Assembly: GCA_963719805.1 (NCBI GenBank)
Contig: CAVRDF010000005.1
Span: forward strand, 124,001 to 188,000
Reading direction: 5' to 3'
Source of the DNA: JAMXLO01 sp963719805
GTDB taxonomy: Bacteria; Pseudomonadota; Alphaproteobacteria; Acetobacterales; Acetobacteraceae
Length of the DNA: 64,000 nt
The first letter of the stretch is position 1. The number at the start of each line of letters is the position of its first letter. This document shows positions 36,993 through 46,206 of the stretch, piece after piece. The notes under the pieces were generated by a model that was not told where the DNA came from, did no database searches, and saw nothing but the letters and a program-made list of their open reading frames with translations. A program made the translations under genes and the position numbers.

Positions 36993-38119
36993 GGCACGTC
37001 GCCATGATGCCGCCGGCGGGTCAGCGCCAGCAGCATCCCCATACCGAGCGCGATCGCCATGGCCGATGAACCGCCATAGGAAATCAGCGGCAGTGTCATC
37101 CCCTTGGTCGGGATGAGCTGCAGTGACGATGCCATGTTGACGAACGCCTGCAGGCCAAAGCCGGTGATCAGCCCAGTGCATGACAGCACGATGAACAGAT
37201 CCTGCTCCTTGAGCAGGCGCAACAGGCCGCGCAGCACGATGAAGGCAAACACGCCGATGATGATCAGGCAGACGAGCATGCCGAACTCTTCGCCGGCGAC
37301 GGCGAACACGAAGTCGGCGTGCGCGTCGGGCAGAATGTCCTTCACCCGGCCTTCGCCCGGACCACGTCCAAGCAGGCCGCCATTGCCGAATGCCTCCAGC
37401 GCCGTGTGCGGCTGATAATCGCTGCCCAGTACGTTGGTGTCGGGATGCAGGAAGGTCTGCACGCGCTTCTGCACGTGGCTGAAGAACATGTAGGCACCCA
37501 CGCCGCCCGCACCGAATCCCATGAGTGCGATACCGACGAGGATCAGATTGAGCCCATCGACATAGAGCTGCGCAAAGAACACGGCGGTGATCACCGCAAG
37601 CATGCCGATATCCGGTTGCGACTTCAGCAGCAGCGCGATCATACCGAAGACGCCAATTGCCAGCAGCTTGCCCGGAAAGCGCGGCGTGCGGTGGCCCTCG
37701 CTGATCAGCCAGGCAGCCACGATCGCAAAGCAAGGTTTGAGGAATTCGGACGGCTGCACTGACATGCCGGGCAGCGCGATCCATCGGCGCGCGCCTTTGA
37801 TCTCGACACCCATAACCATCGTCGCTGCCGTCAGCGCCAGCGCCATGATGCAGCCGACGATCGCCACCCGGCGAACGCTGCGCGGCGACAGCAGTGATAC
37901 CGCGACCACGATCACACCGGCGGCGGCGAGAAAAAGGATCTGCTTGAGGATGAAGACGTCGCGCGATGAGCCAATGCGTTCGGCGACCGCGGGGCTGGCC
38001 GCGAGCATCATGATGTAGCCGAAACCAATCAGCGTGCCGACGGCGCCGAGCGTCCAGCGGTCCACCGTCCACCACCAGCGGCCCAGCACGGAGTTATCGG
38101 CGCGCGACAGGGTAGGCAT
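36989..38119 (-). CDS. ftsW: Peptidoglycan glycosyltransferase FtsW
   Basis: 376 residues. SEDS-family membrane protein with about ten transmembrane helices. Start MPTLSRADNSVLGRWWWTVDRW. Conserved segments: GARRWIALPGMSVQPSEFLK, LLKSQPDIGMLAV, GLLGRGPGEGRVKDILPDAHADFVFAVAGEEFG, and MTLPLISYGGSSAMA. It polymerises septal glycan with FtsI. The ATG at 38117-38119 overlaps the stop of the 25-codon mini-ORF as TGATG. Upstream, where murD is expected, only 73 bases separate it from mraY. Confidence 0.96.
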   Translation of the reverse strand: MPTLSRADNSVLGRWWWTVDRWTLGAVGTLIGFGYIMMLAASPAVAERIGSSRDVFILKQILFLAAAGVIVVAVSLLSPRSVRRVAIVGCIMALALTAATMVMGVEIKGARRWIALPGMSVQPSEFLKPCFAIVAAWLISEGHRTPRFPGKLLAIGVFGMIALLLKSQPDIGMLAVITAVFFAQLYVDGLNLILVGIALMGFGAGGVGAYMFFSHVQKRVQTFLHPDTNVLGSDYQPHTALEAFGNGGLLGRGPGEGRVKDILPDAHADFVFAVAGEEFGMLVCLIIIGVFAFIVLRGLLRLLKEQDLFIVLSCTGLITGFGLQAFVNMASSLQLIPTKGMTLPLISYGGSSAMAIALGMGMLLALTRRRHHGDVP

Positions 38120-38196
38120 CAAGGCGACTCCGCCGACGGCGAATACGCAGGGAAGCGGAGCCGCACAATTCGCGGCAATGGACGGTGCCGCATCAT
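38119..38196 (-). CDS. 25-codon ORF bridging mraY and ftsW where murD is expected
   Basis: The ATG at 38194-38196 overlaps the mraY stop as ATGA, and the TGA at 38119-38121 overlaps the ftsW ATG as TGATG. The encoded peptide (MMRHRPLPRIVRL, then RFPAYSPSAESP) is Arg/Pro-rich with no recognisable motif. The double-overlap geometry is what a complete gene has elsewhere in this cluster, so it may be a remnant of murD or simply a coupling leader. Whether the peptide has any function is unknown. Confidence 0.35.
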   Translation of the reverse strand: MMRHRPLPRIVRLRFPAYSPSAESP

Positions 38197-39281
38197 CGGA
38201 TCTTCAAGGTCGCCAGACCGACCAGCGCGAGGATCATCGAGATGATCCAGAAGCGAATGACGATGGTGGGCTCCGACCAACCCTTTTTTTCGAAGTGGTG
38301 ATGCAGCGGCGCCATCAGGAAAATGCGCCGTCCGGTGCGCTTGTACCAAAACACCTGGGCGATGACGGAGACGGTCTCGACGACGAACAGGCCGCCGACG
38401 ATCAACAGCACGATTTCATGCTTGGTCGCCACGGCGACTGTTCCCAGCGCGCCACCCAACGCAAGCGAGCCGGTATCACCCATGAACACTGCTGCCGGCG
38501 GCGCGTTGAACCACAGGAAGCCAAGCCCTGCGCCAATCAGCGCCGAACAGAACACCGCAAGCTCACTGGTGCCGGGGATCGGGTTGAGCTGAAGGTAGTC
38601 GGCGAAGATGCGATTGCCGACCAGATAGGCGATCAGCGCGAACACGCCGGCGCAGATAATTGTCGGCACGATCGCCAGGCCATCCAACCCATCCGTCAGG
38701 TTCACCGCGTTGGACGCACCCAGCATCACCAGCATGGCGAAAATCGGGAAAGTGTAGCCAAGCGGGACCAGCACTTCCTTGAACACCGGTATGGTGAGCG
38801 CGGTTGCCAGCGGTCCGCGCGTCAACAGCACGAGCCAGATGGCAGCGGCCAATCCGACCAGCATCTGCGCGATCAGCTTGGCGCGTGCCGAGACGCCCTT
38901 GTGATTGCGCCGGGACAGCTTGCGATAGTCGTCGGCAAAGCCAAGCGCGCCGTATGCCAGGGTTACGAACAGTGCCGCCCAGACATAGAGGTTGCGGAGA
39001 TCGACCCAGAGCAGCGTCGATATGGTCAGCGCGAACAGGATCAGCACGCCACCCATGGTAGGCGTGCCCTTCTTCTCGATCAGATGCCGCTCGGGACCGT
39101 CCTCGCGGATCGGCTGACCGTGGCGCTGTACTGATTTGAGCCAGCGGATCACCGGCGGCCCGAGGACAAAGCTGACGAGAAGCGCCGTGAGACAGGCCGC
39201 ACCCGAACGGAAGGTGATGTAGCGAAACAGATTGAACAGGATGAACTGGTTGGCCAGCGGGCGCGCTAGATCGTACAGCAT
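38193..39281 (-). CDS. mraY: Phospho-MurNAc-pentapeptide translocase MraY
   Basis: 362 residues with about ten transmembrane helices. Conserved catalytic Asp and His motifs: GALGFADDYRKLSRRNHKG (DD pair), NAVNLTDGLDGLA, FMGDTGSLALGG, and MAPLHHHFEKKGWSE. KKGTPTMGG near residue 70 is the family signature. It makes lipid I on undecaprenyl phosphate. It overlaps the murF stop by one base (TGATG). Confidence 0.97.
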   Translation of the reverse strand: MLYDLARPLANQFILFNLFRYITFRSGAACLTALLVSFVLGPPVIRWLKSVQRHGQPIREDGPERHLIEKKGTPTMGGVLILFALTISTLLWVDLRNLYVWAALFVTLAYGALGFADDYRKLSRRNHKGVSARAKLIAQMLVGLAAAIWLVLLTRGPLATALTIPVFKEVLVPLGYTFPIFAMLVMLGASNAVNLTDGLDGLAIVPTIICAGVFALIAYLVGNRIFADYLQLNPIPGTSELAVFCSALIGAGLGFLWFNAPPAAVFMGDTGSLALGGALGTVAVATKHEIVLLIVGGLFVVETVSVIAQVFWYKRTGRRIFLMAPLHHHFEKKGWSEPTIVIRFWIISMILALVGLATLKIR

Positions 39282-40663
39282 CAGGCGACCTCGACCGGCG
39301 GTTCCAACGCATTGACCACCAGCTTCATGCGGCTACCGAGGCTGCCCTTCACCAAAATCGCATCGCCCGGTTCGATCATGCCGGGGATCACTGCCGCGAG
39401 GGCCGCTGAATTTTCGACGTGCTCGCCGCGAGCCGCTTCGGGCAGCGCCGCGAACAACTCTTTCATAAGCGGACCGCAAGCGAACAGCCGATCGGCCGCC
39501 GAGGCAACGTCCGTTGCCAGGGCACGATGTTCCGCTTGCCCGACGTCGCCGAGTTCGAGCATGTCGCCCAGCACCGCGATCCTGCGGCGCGCCGGCTGCA
39601 AGCGGAGCACAGCGAGTGCAGCGCGCATCGATGCGGGATTGCCGTTGTAGCTTTCGTCGAGCAGCAACGCGGTGCCGCCCGGCACCGTGATGCGGCGGCG
39701 CGCGCCTCGGCCGGTGACAGGGGCGAAATCTTCGAGCGCCCGGGCGATACGGCCGTACAGTTCTGGCGAGCAATCGGTGATCTCAATCGCACCGGCGATT
39801 GCGGCGAGCGCGTTGATCGCCATGTGCCGCCCCGGCGCATTCAGACGAAAGCGCACAGTGTGGCCGCGAATATCCGCCACCACCTCACTGCCGTCAGCAT
39901 CCGGTCGCAGATTGGTCAGGCGCACATCGGCCTCGGGCAGCGCGCCGAAGGTCACAACGCGAGCAATGCCCGCGGCAGCGCGCAGGCGCGGCAACAGCGG
40001 GGAATCGGCGGGGAGCACCGCGACACCGTGAGGCTCCAGGGCGCGCAGAACCTCGGCCTTCTCGTCGGCAATCGCCTCGATCGAACCAAGGTAGCCGATA
40101 TGCGCCGGCTCTATTGCGGTGATCACCGAGACATGCGGGCTTGCCAGGCGTGCCAACGGCGCGATTTCGCCAGCATGGTTCATGCCGATTTCGGCCACGC
40201 AGAACGCAGCATCCGGCGACAGCCGCGCCAAGGTGAGCGGCAAACCCCAGTGGTTGTTATATGACGCCACCGCCGCATGCGTGCTGCCGAAGGTCGCCAG
40301 TATCGTCCGCAACATTTCCTTGGTCGTGGTCTTGCCGACACTGCCGGTCACCGCGATCAACCGGCCATGGAAGCGGTGACGCGCATAGCCGCCGAGGCGA
40401 TGCAACCCGGCCAATGTGTCGTCGACCAGCAGCAACCGGCCGGCATCCGGCACGTCGCGATGCACCATCGCGCCCGCAGCGCCTTTGGCGATAGCCGCGG
40501 TGACGAATGCGTGGCCGTCGCCGGTTTCGCCGAGCAACCCGACGAACAGATCGTTCGGCTGCAGGCTGCGCGTATCGATCGACACACCGCTTGCTGAGAA
40601 CGGCAAGCTCATGCTGCCGCCGGTGGCCTCCAATAGATCGCTCGCGGTCCACAGCGCGGTCAT
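39281..40663 (-). CDS. murF: UDP-MurNAc-tripeptide-D-Ala-D-Ala ligase MurF
   Basis: 460 residues. ATP-binding AVTGSVGKTTTKEML, carbamylated-lysine region AEIGMNHAGEI, and the C-terminal LLLDESYNGNPASMRAAL and AVLGDMLELG. It adds D-Ala-D-Ala to the UDP-MurNAc tripeptide, the product of Ddl feeding this step. ATGA overlap with murE upstream; one-base overlap with mraY downstream. Confidence 0.96.
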   Translation of the reverse strand: MTALWTASDLLEATGGSMSLPFSASGVSIDTRSLQPNDLFVGLLGETGDGHAFVTAAIAKGAAGAMVHRDVPDAGRLLLVDDTLAGLHRLGGYARHRFHGRLIAVTGSVGKTTTKEMLRTILATFGSTHAAVASYNNHWGLPLTLARLSPDAAFCVAEIGMNHAGEIAPLARLASPHVSVITAIEPAHIGYLGSIEAIADEKAEVLRALEPHGVAVLPADSPLLPRLRAAAGIARVVTFGALPEADVRLTNLRPDADGSEVVADIRGHTVRFRLNAPGRHMAINALAAIAGAIEITDCSPELYGRIARALEDFAPVTGRGARRRITVPGGTALLLDESYNGNPASMRAALAVLRLQPARRRIAVLGDMLELGDVGQAEHRALATDVASAADRLFACGPLMKELFAALPEAARGEHVENSAALAAVIPGMIEPGDAILVKGSLGSRMKLVVNALEPPVEVA

Positions 40664-42115
40664 GCTGTACCCGCCAGACGGCGAACCACGCTGACATCAT
40701 CGAACGGAAGCACTGTGTCGCCGATGGTCTGGCCCTGCTCGTGGCCTTTTCCGGCGACAGCGAGCACATCGCCGGCCGCCAATCCGCGCAGCGCCTCGGT
40801 GATGGCGCTTTCGCGATCACCGCCATCGCGGCCGCCCGGGCAGCCAGCAAGCACTGCCGCGCGTATTGCCGCGGGATCCTCGCTGCGCGGGTTGTCATCG
40901 GTGACGATGGCAATGTCCGCGTAACGCGCGGCGGCGGCGCCCATCAGCGGACGCTTGCCACGATCGCGATCGCCGCCGGCGCCGAACACCACATGCAGGC
41001 GGCCATGCGTGTGTGGACGCAATGCGATGAGCAGGCGTTCCAATGCGTCAGGCGTGTGTGCGTAATCCACATATACTGCCGCGCCATTTGACAGGCGCGC
41101 GGCCAATTCCAGACGGCCGCGCACGCCATGCAATTCGGCCAGGCGATCGAGGGCGTCGCGTTCGCCGAGTGTCATCGCCAATGCGGCGGCGATCAGTGCA
41201 TTGTCGGCCTGAAAGCGGCCGGGCAACGGCAACTCGATCGCCCGTTCGTGTGGCCCGGCGGCAACCAGCAGCGTCTGGCCGTCCGGCCTCGGCCGCGTAG
41301 CCAACAGCCGCAGCAAAGTGCCGCGCTCGCCAACGGTATGCAGCGTGAGATGCCGCCGGCCGGCGATCTCCTGCAAGGCCTTCAGCGACACAGCGTCCAT
41401 GTCGCTGCTGGCGACCGCGGGTGCGCCCGCGGGCAGCAATTCGGCGAACAGCCGCAGCTTCGCCAACCGGTAAGCCTGCTCGGATCCGTGATAATCGAGG
41501 TGATCGCGGGTCAGGTTGGTGAAGGCGGCAGCGGCAAGACGCACACCATCCAGGCGGAACTGATCCAGCCCGTGCGATGAGGCCTCCATTGCCGCATGCT
41601 GGATGCCGGCGCGCGACAGCTTCGCCAGGATTTCGGACAGGCTGACCGGATCGGGCGTGGTCAGGCCGGGACCCGGGTCGAAACCTGGCGCTGCAAGCCC
41701 GAGCGTTCCCAGGCTCGCCGCCGCCTTGCCCGACGCGGCCCAGATCTGCCGCAGGAATTCGACCGTACTGGTCTTGCCGTTGGTGCCGGTGACCGCCACC
41801 ACAACACGCGGCTGCGCTCCTGCAAGTGTTGCGGCAAGTTGTGCCAGGCGACGGCGCGGTTCGCTGTCCAGCAGCAATGGCCGCGGCGGCACGCCGGGCG
41901 GCCACACCGTTCCCTCGGGCGCCAGTACCCGCAGCAGCGCCGCGTGACACAGCGTCTGCGATAAATGTGCGGCCGTCGGTATGTGCGCCTTGCAAGGCAG
42001 CGAACAGATAGCCAGGCGCCACGCGCCGGCTGTCGGCCGTTACGCCGGCAATATTCAGCCCGCCGGCGCCACGCCAAGACGTTGGAAGCTGAGGCATGAG
42101 ATCAGCGAGCCGCAA
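40660..42115 (-). pseudogene. murE: murE (meso-diaminopimelate-adding ligase) with an apparent +1 frameshift
   Basis: The N-terminal part (RLADLMPQLPTSW, TADSRRVAPGYLFAALQG, FIADAVSRGAA) is in one frame. The rest (VLAPEGTVWPPG, VTGTNGKTSTVEF, AYVDYAHTPDALE-type segment, DDNPRSEDP) is in another. Removing one G from the GGG run complementary to 41928-41930 restores a continuous product. DNPR indicates meso-DAP as substrate. Start is uncertain: TTG at 42115, TTG at 42127 or ATG at 42097. Because the gene is normally essential, a sequencing or assembly error in the G run is the simplest explanation; a true mutation or slippage is possible. Confidence 0.85.
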
Positions 42116-44099
42116 CGGGAGCGGCAACAGCAGCCACGGGCTGCAACACAGCCGCCTCGCGTTTCGGATCGCGCAATACCGGACGTGCCGGCGGAAGTGC
42201 CGTGGCCGGCAGCGTCAGTGCCGGCTTGGTGCTGCGTGCTGCGGCCTCCTCGGCCGCGGCGCTCGCCGGTCCACGCGCAACGGCGCCGGCCGGACGGCTG
42301 GGTTCAAGCGGGATGGACAGAGCGGCATTGATCTGCGGCGCGCCCTGCGTATCGGGCAGCATGCCCAGCATCGGCGCGGCACGGGCAATCACACGACCGG
42401 CTTCGGGGGCCGCCACCCAACCAGCAGTCGAGTAGCCATAGGTGGCTTTGGTGCCGTGCGGTTCGTCCAGCATCATGTAAACCGCATAACGTGGAGCGTT
42501 CATCGGGAAAACGCTGGTGAACGCAGCGACGTTGAAGTTCTCCTTGAAGCCGCGCTTGTAGCCGTGCTTGCCGACCTTCTCGGCGGTGCCGGTTTTGCCG
42601 CCAGGATAATAACCGGCGACCTCCGCCTGTTTGCCGAACCCGTCGGTGACCACCAGGCGCATCAGCTTGTGCATAAGCTCCGTCGTTGCAGGCTGCTCGA
42701 CCTGAACGCCGTCCGCCTGCTCGCCAGGGTCCAGTGCGAGGATTGTCGGGCGCCGCAGCACACCGGTCGCTACCGCCGCCGTACCGCGCACAACGTGCAA
42801 TGGCGAGACGGAAATGCCGTGACCGAACGCCACGGTCATCGTCACGATCTCTTTCCATGCCGCTGCCGACTGGACAATCGGCAAGCCCGCTTCAGGCAGC
42901 TCGATACCGACGCGACTGAACATCCCCATCGATTTCAGCCAGGCGCGCTGACGTTCCGCGCCGACAGCCAGTCCGATATGAGCGGCACCGAGATTTGATG
43001 AATAGGCCAACACTTCCGGCAGATAGAGCCAACGGTGTTTGCCCTCGAAATCCGAGATGGTGAATCGGCCGATATGGATGTCGTGCGCCGCGTCGAACTG
43101 GTCCCAGATATGCGCGACGCCATTGTCCAGTGCCATCGACGCGGTTTGCAGCTTGAACGTGCTACCCGGCTCATACATGCCGGTGACCGCGCGGTTGAAC
43201 CTGTCGTCGGCCGGCGTGGTGCGGAATACATTGGCGTCGTAATCGGGCAGGCTGACCATCGCGATCACCTCGCCCGTATTCACGTCCATCACGATGCCGC
43301 ATCCGCCGATCGCCTGGAATTCCTCCATCGAGTGTGACAGTTCGTCGCGCACCACCGCTTGCACGCGCACATCGATCGACAGCTTCAGCGGGGAGCGGTC
43401 GCTGAACAGCCGCTTATCGAGATACTTCTCGACACCGGCAACGCCATGCTCATCGACATCCACGCCACCCAGCACCTGGGCGGCCATGCGGCCCATCGGA
43501 TAGTGCCGCTCCTCAGTCGGCCGGAAATCGATACCGGGGATGCCGAGCGCGTTGATCTTCAGCTGCTCACGCGGTGTGATCTGCCGCTCCAGCCAGACGA
43601 ACTGCCGGTTCGGCTGCGACAGCCGTTCGCGTGCCTCTGTTTCGTCGATGCGCGGCAGCACCTGCTTCAATCTGTGCGCCGCATCGGCAGGATCGACGAC
43701 TTGCCGCGGGTCCGCGAACACCGCGACGGTCGGCAAGGAGATCGCGAGGATCTGCCCGTTGCGGTCGGTGATCATGGCGCGTTGCGCCAGCGTGGTGACG
43801 TCGACTTCCTTGGGTGCCGCCAGCAGCGCGGCGATCGGTCGATCCGGACGATGCGGCGTGAGCGGCTGAACGATGGTTGCGTCGGCGAGTTTCGCCACGA
43901 CGGCAACGAACAGGATACCGAAGCCGAGGGCGGCATAGGCGAGCCGGTTGCGTGTCGTATCCAGCGCACGGCGACGCTGCAGGTCAGGCTGGGTGACGCG
44001 CACCATTTCCATGCGCGGAACCGCATCGTCGCGCGCCGCGCCACGCCGCTGCGCGGGTGTGCCGCGCGGCGCGGAATCGGGCGGTGGAGCGTCGTTCAT
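42102..44099 (-). CDS. ftsI: Septal peptidoglycan transpeptidase FtsI (PBP3)
   Basis: 665 residues. A cytoplasmic tail of about 50 residues, transmembrane helix at about 54-70, then the PBP dimerisation domain and the transpeptidase domain. The three active-site motifs are present: STFK (Ser313), SSN (367-369) and KTGT (502-505). The C-terminal 80 residues are an Ala/Pro-rich extension not needed for catalysis. It cross-links septal peptidoglycan with FtsW. The 3' end overlaps the probable murE start. Confidence 0.96.
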   Translation of the reverse strand: MNDAPPPDSAPRGTPAQRRGAARDDAVPRMEMVRVTQPDLQRRRALDTTRNRLAYAALGFGILFVAVVAKLADATIVQPLTPHRPDRPIAALLAAPKEVDVTTLAQRAMITDRNGQILAISLPTVAVFADPRQVVDPADAAHRLKQVLPRIDETEARERLSQPNRQFVWLERQITPREQLKINALGIPGIDFRPTEERHYPMGRMAAQVLGGVDVDEHGVAGVEKYLDKRLFSDRSPLKLSIDVRVQAVVRDELSHSMEEFQAIGGCGIVMDVNTGEVIAMVSLPDYDANVFRTTPADDRFNRAVTGMYEPGSTFKLQTASMALDNGVAHIWDQFDAAHDIHIGRFTISDFEGKHRWLYLPEVLAYSSNLGAAHIGLAVGAERQRAWLKSMGMFSRVGIELPEAGLPIVQSAAAWKEIVTMTVAFGHGISVSPLHVVRGTAAVATGVLRRPTILALDPGEQADGVQVEQPATTELMHKLMRLVVTDGFGKQAEVAGYYPGGKTGTAEKVGKHGYKRGFKENFNVAAFTSVFPMNAPRYAVYMMLDEPHGTKATYGYSTAGWVAAPEAGRVIARAAPMLGMLPDTQGAPQINAALSIPLEPSRPAGAVARGPASAAAEEAAARSTKPALTLPATALPPARPVLRDPKREAAVLQPVAAVAAPVAAR

Positions 44100-44102
44100 G
44101 GC

Positions 44103-44768
44103 CTAGCCACCGCCGTGGTCGGACGCGACGATTGGCATCGGCCGCGGCAATGCGATCGATCCCGCGCGCGCCATGCCAAGCGCCGAACCGACATACGGCG
44201 CCGGCGGTGCGGGCGCAGGCGCTGCTATCGGACGTGCCAGCGCGACTGTCTCGATTGGCCGCGAGGCCACCGGTATCGGACGAGGCTGCGGTGTCTCAGC
44301 AATCACCGGCGCCGGCCGCGGCTTACGTTCGACCGGGCGCACATCGACCGGCCGCGCCGGCGCAACCGCGACAGCGACTGGCTTGGCCGACGGCACCTCC
44401 GGCGGCTCGATCGCCTCCGCAACCGGCATCGATGGCGCGGCAGGCTGCGGTTCAGCGTCCGGCTGCACGACTGGCGGCGGCGGCACCGACGGCAACCGGC
44501 TGTCCAAATCCGCCATGCTGGTGAACTGCCCAGGCGTCACGGTCTTCAGCGTCAGGAACTGATCCGCCAGAGCCTGCAAGCGCTGCGGGTCGTTGAGCAA
44601 CGTCCACTCGGCGTGCAGCACGCGTATCTGTTCCCGCGTCTGTTCGGTCACACGCACCGTGTCCTCGATCTTGCGATCGAGCACCTGCACGCGATGCTTC
44701 GACTGATAGAGGTAAAGGCCCGCGCCACAGGCGAGCAGGAAGCAGATGCAGGTGAACGGGCGGATCAC
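44103..44768 (-). CDS. ftsL: FtsL-like division protein with Pro-rich C-terminal extension
   Basis: 221 residues. One transmembrane helix (residues 5-21) and a short coiled coil (SKHRVQVLDRKIEDTVRVTEQTREQIRVLHAEWTLLNDPQRLQALADQFL) match FtsL. Residues 90-221 are an Ala/Pro/Val-rich periplasmic extension that makes the protein about twice the usual length of FtsL. Position between rsmH and ftsI supports the call. It should form the FtsQ-FtsL-FtsB subcomplex that activates FtsW/FtsI. It overlaps the rsmH stop by four bases. Confidence 0.85.
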   Translation of the reverse strand: MIRPFTCICFLLACGAGLYLYQSKHRVQVLDRKIEDTVRVTEQTREQIRVLHAEWTLLNDPQRLQALADQFLTLKTVTPGQFTSMADLDSRLPSVPPPPVVQPDAEPQPAAPSMPVAEAIEPPEVPSAKPVAVAVAPARPVDVRPVERKPRPAPVIAETPQPRPIPVASRPIETVALARPIAAPAPAPPAPYVGSALGMARAGSIALPRPMPIVASDHGGG

Positions 44769-45697
44769 GACGTCACCCCGATGCGCGCGAGTGCCCGCAA
44801 CCGCGCACTGCGCGCACGCGGATTGGCAGCGGTCTCTGTTTCGCGCGGCCGCAGCGCACGTGGCGTCAGCAACTCGAAGCGCGGCGGCATGCGCATCGTC
44901 AGCCCGCGCGGATCATGACGCGACGGTGCCGGCGAACGGCCGGCCGCGTCGCTCATGAAGCGCTTCACGATGCGGTCTTCCAGCGAATGGAATGCCACCA
45001 CGATCAGCCGGCCATCAGGCGCCAGCAATTCGGACGCCTGCTGCAACGCCCGCTCGATCTCAGCCAGTTCATCGTTCACGCGGATACGCAGCGCCTGGAA
45101 ACTACGCGTCGCCGGATCGATGCCGGAGCGGTCCGGCGGCAGCACACCGCGGATGATCGCGGCGAGCCGGGCAGTCGTGCCGATCGGCGCCTCGGCGCGC
45201 GCCGCGACAATCGCGCGAGCGATGCGGCGTGAGGCGCGTTCTTCGCCGAACGTGAACAGCACATCGGCCAATTCACGCTCCGCCAGCGTGTTCACCAGAT
45301 CGGCTGCCGTCAGACCACTGCGGTCCATGCGCATGTCCAAGGGCCCGTCGGACCGGAACGAGAATCCGCGCGCCGGATCATCGAGCTGATAGGACGAGAC
45401 GCCGAGATCCAGCACAACGCCGTCCAAGGCTGTGACGCCACGCTCGGCCAACAGCGCCAACATGCCGCCGAACTGCCCGTGTATGAGATGCAACCGTCCG
45501 GGGAATTGCGCCGCCAGCGTGGCGCCACGTGCGATTGCATCAGCATCGCGATCAATCGCCCAGACCGTGCATGGCGCGGTTTGCAGAATTGCGTCCGCGT
45601 AGCCGCCGCCGCCGAACGTCGCATCGAGATAACCGCCACCCGCGCGCGGTGCGAGCAGTTGCATGACTTCTGTCAGCATGACCGGCACGTGCGTCAT
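44765..45697 (-). CDS. rsmH: 16S rRNA (cytosine-1402-N4) methyltransferase RsmH
   Basis: 310 residues, start MTHVPVMLTEVMQLL, which overlaps the mraZ stop (ATGA). SAM-binding YLDATFGGGGYADAIL, then LDLGVSSYQLDDPARGFSFRSDGPLDMRMD, and VVAFHSLEDRIVKRFM are hallmarks. It methylates the decoding centre of 16S rRNA and is by convention the second gene of the dcw cluster. Confidence 0.97.
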   Translation of the reverse strand: MTHVPVMLTEVMQLLAPRAGGGYLDATFGGGGYADAILQTAPCTVWAIDRDADAIARGATLAAQFPGRLHLIHGQFGGMLALLAERGVTALDGVVLDLGVSSYQLDDPARGFSFRSDGPLDMRMDRSGLTAADLVNTLAERELADVLFTFGEERASRRIARAIVAARAEAPIGTTARLAAIIRGVLPPDRSGIDPATRSFQALRIRVNDELAEIERALQQASELLAPDGRLIVVAFHSLEDRIVKRFMSDAAGRSPAPSRHDPRGLTMRMPPRFELLTPRALRPRETETAANPRARSARLRALARIGVTS

Positions 45698-46158
45698 TTC
45701 GCTGCTCCCGCCGGTAGCGTGAAGCCATGCACACGCGCCCGCTCGCGCGCTTCGTTGCGCCGCCGTTCCGCGGCCGCAGGTTCCCATATTTGGAAGATGC
45801 GTCCGAGACCCATGAACACGACGGTCTCGGTCAGACCAGCATAAGTGACAAGTGGTTCCGGCAGAACGATACGACCTTCCTTGTCCGCTTCCACTGCGAA
45901 TGCATCCGAATAAAGCGATGCAGCTAAATCATCATGAGCCTGACTGAAGATATCGAGTTGGTTCAACGGCCCGGCCAGCTCTTCAAAGGCCGAATTGGGC
46001 CACGCTTCGATACATTGATGCTGATGCGACGGACGCAACACGAGATGCGTACCATTGGTTTCGTCAGAAGATCGAAGCTGGGCACGGAATGGCGCGGGTA
46101 CGGATACGCGGCCTTTGGCGTCCAGTCTGTTCTGATGCGTGCCGAGGAACTGAGCCAT
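45694..46158 (-). CDS. mraZ: Transcriptional regulator MraZ
   Basis: 154 residues from MAQFLGTHQNRLDAKGRVSVPAPFR, a SpoVT/AbrB-fold half; a second half contains DAFAVEADKEGRIVLPEPLVTYAGL. MraZ forms a ring and represses the dcw promoter in E. coli. The start at 46158 is preferred because the extra upstream codons are unlike the family. Its binding boxes lie 49-73 bases upstream. Confidence 0.95.
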   Translation of the reverse strand: MAQFLGTHQNRLDAKGRVSVPAPFRAQLRSSDETNGTHLVLRPSHQHQCIEAWPNSAFEELAGPLNQLDIFSQAHDDLAASLYSDAFAVEADKEGRIVLPEPLVTYAGLTETVVFMGLGRIFQIWEPAAAERRRNEARERARVHGFTLPAGAAK

Positions 46159-46206
46159 CCCCCGCCGGTCGCCTTTCCCGTTTAACGCCTCACCCTGCCA
46201 TCTGAA

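Noticed and set aside
35886..38075. MurG as a 729-residue protein
   Set aside because: The extra N-terminal 360 residues are the ftsW region in another frame; the real MurG starts at 36992 with the ATGA overlap.
43359..44918. 519-residue plus-strand ORF opposite ftsI and ftsL
   Set aside because: Antisense shadow; the opposite strand contains all three PBP active-site motifs.
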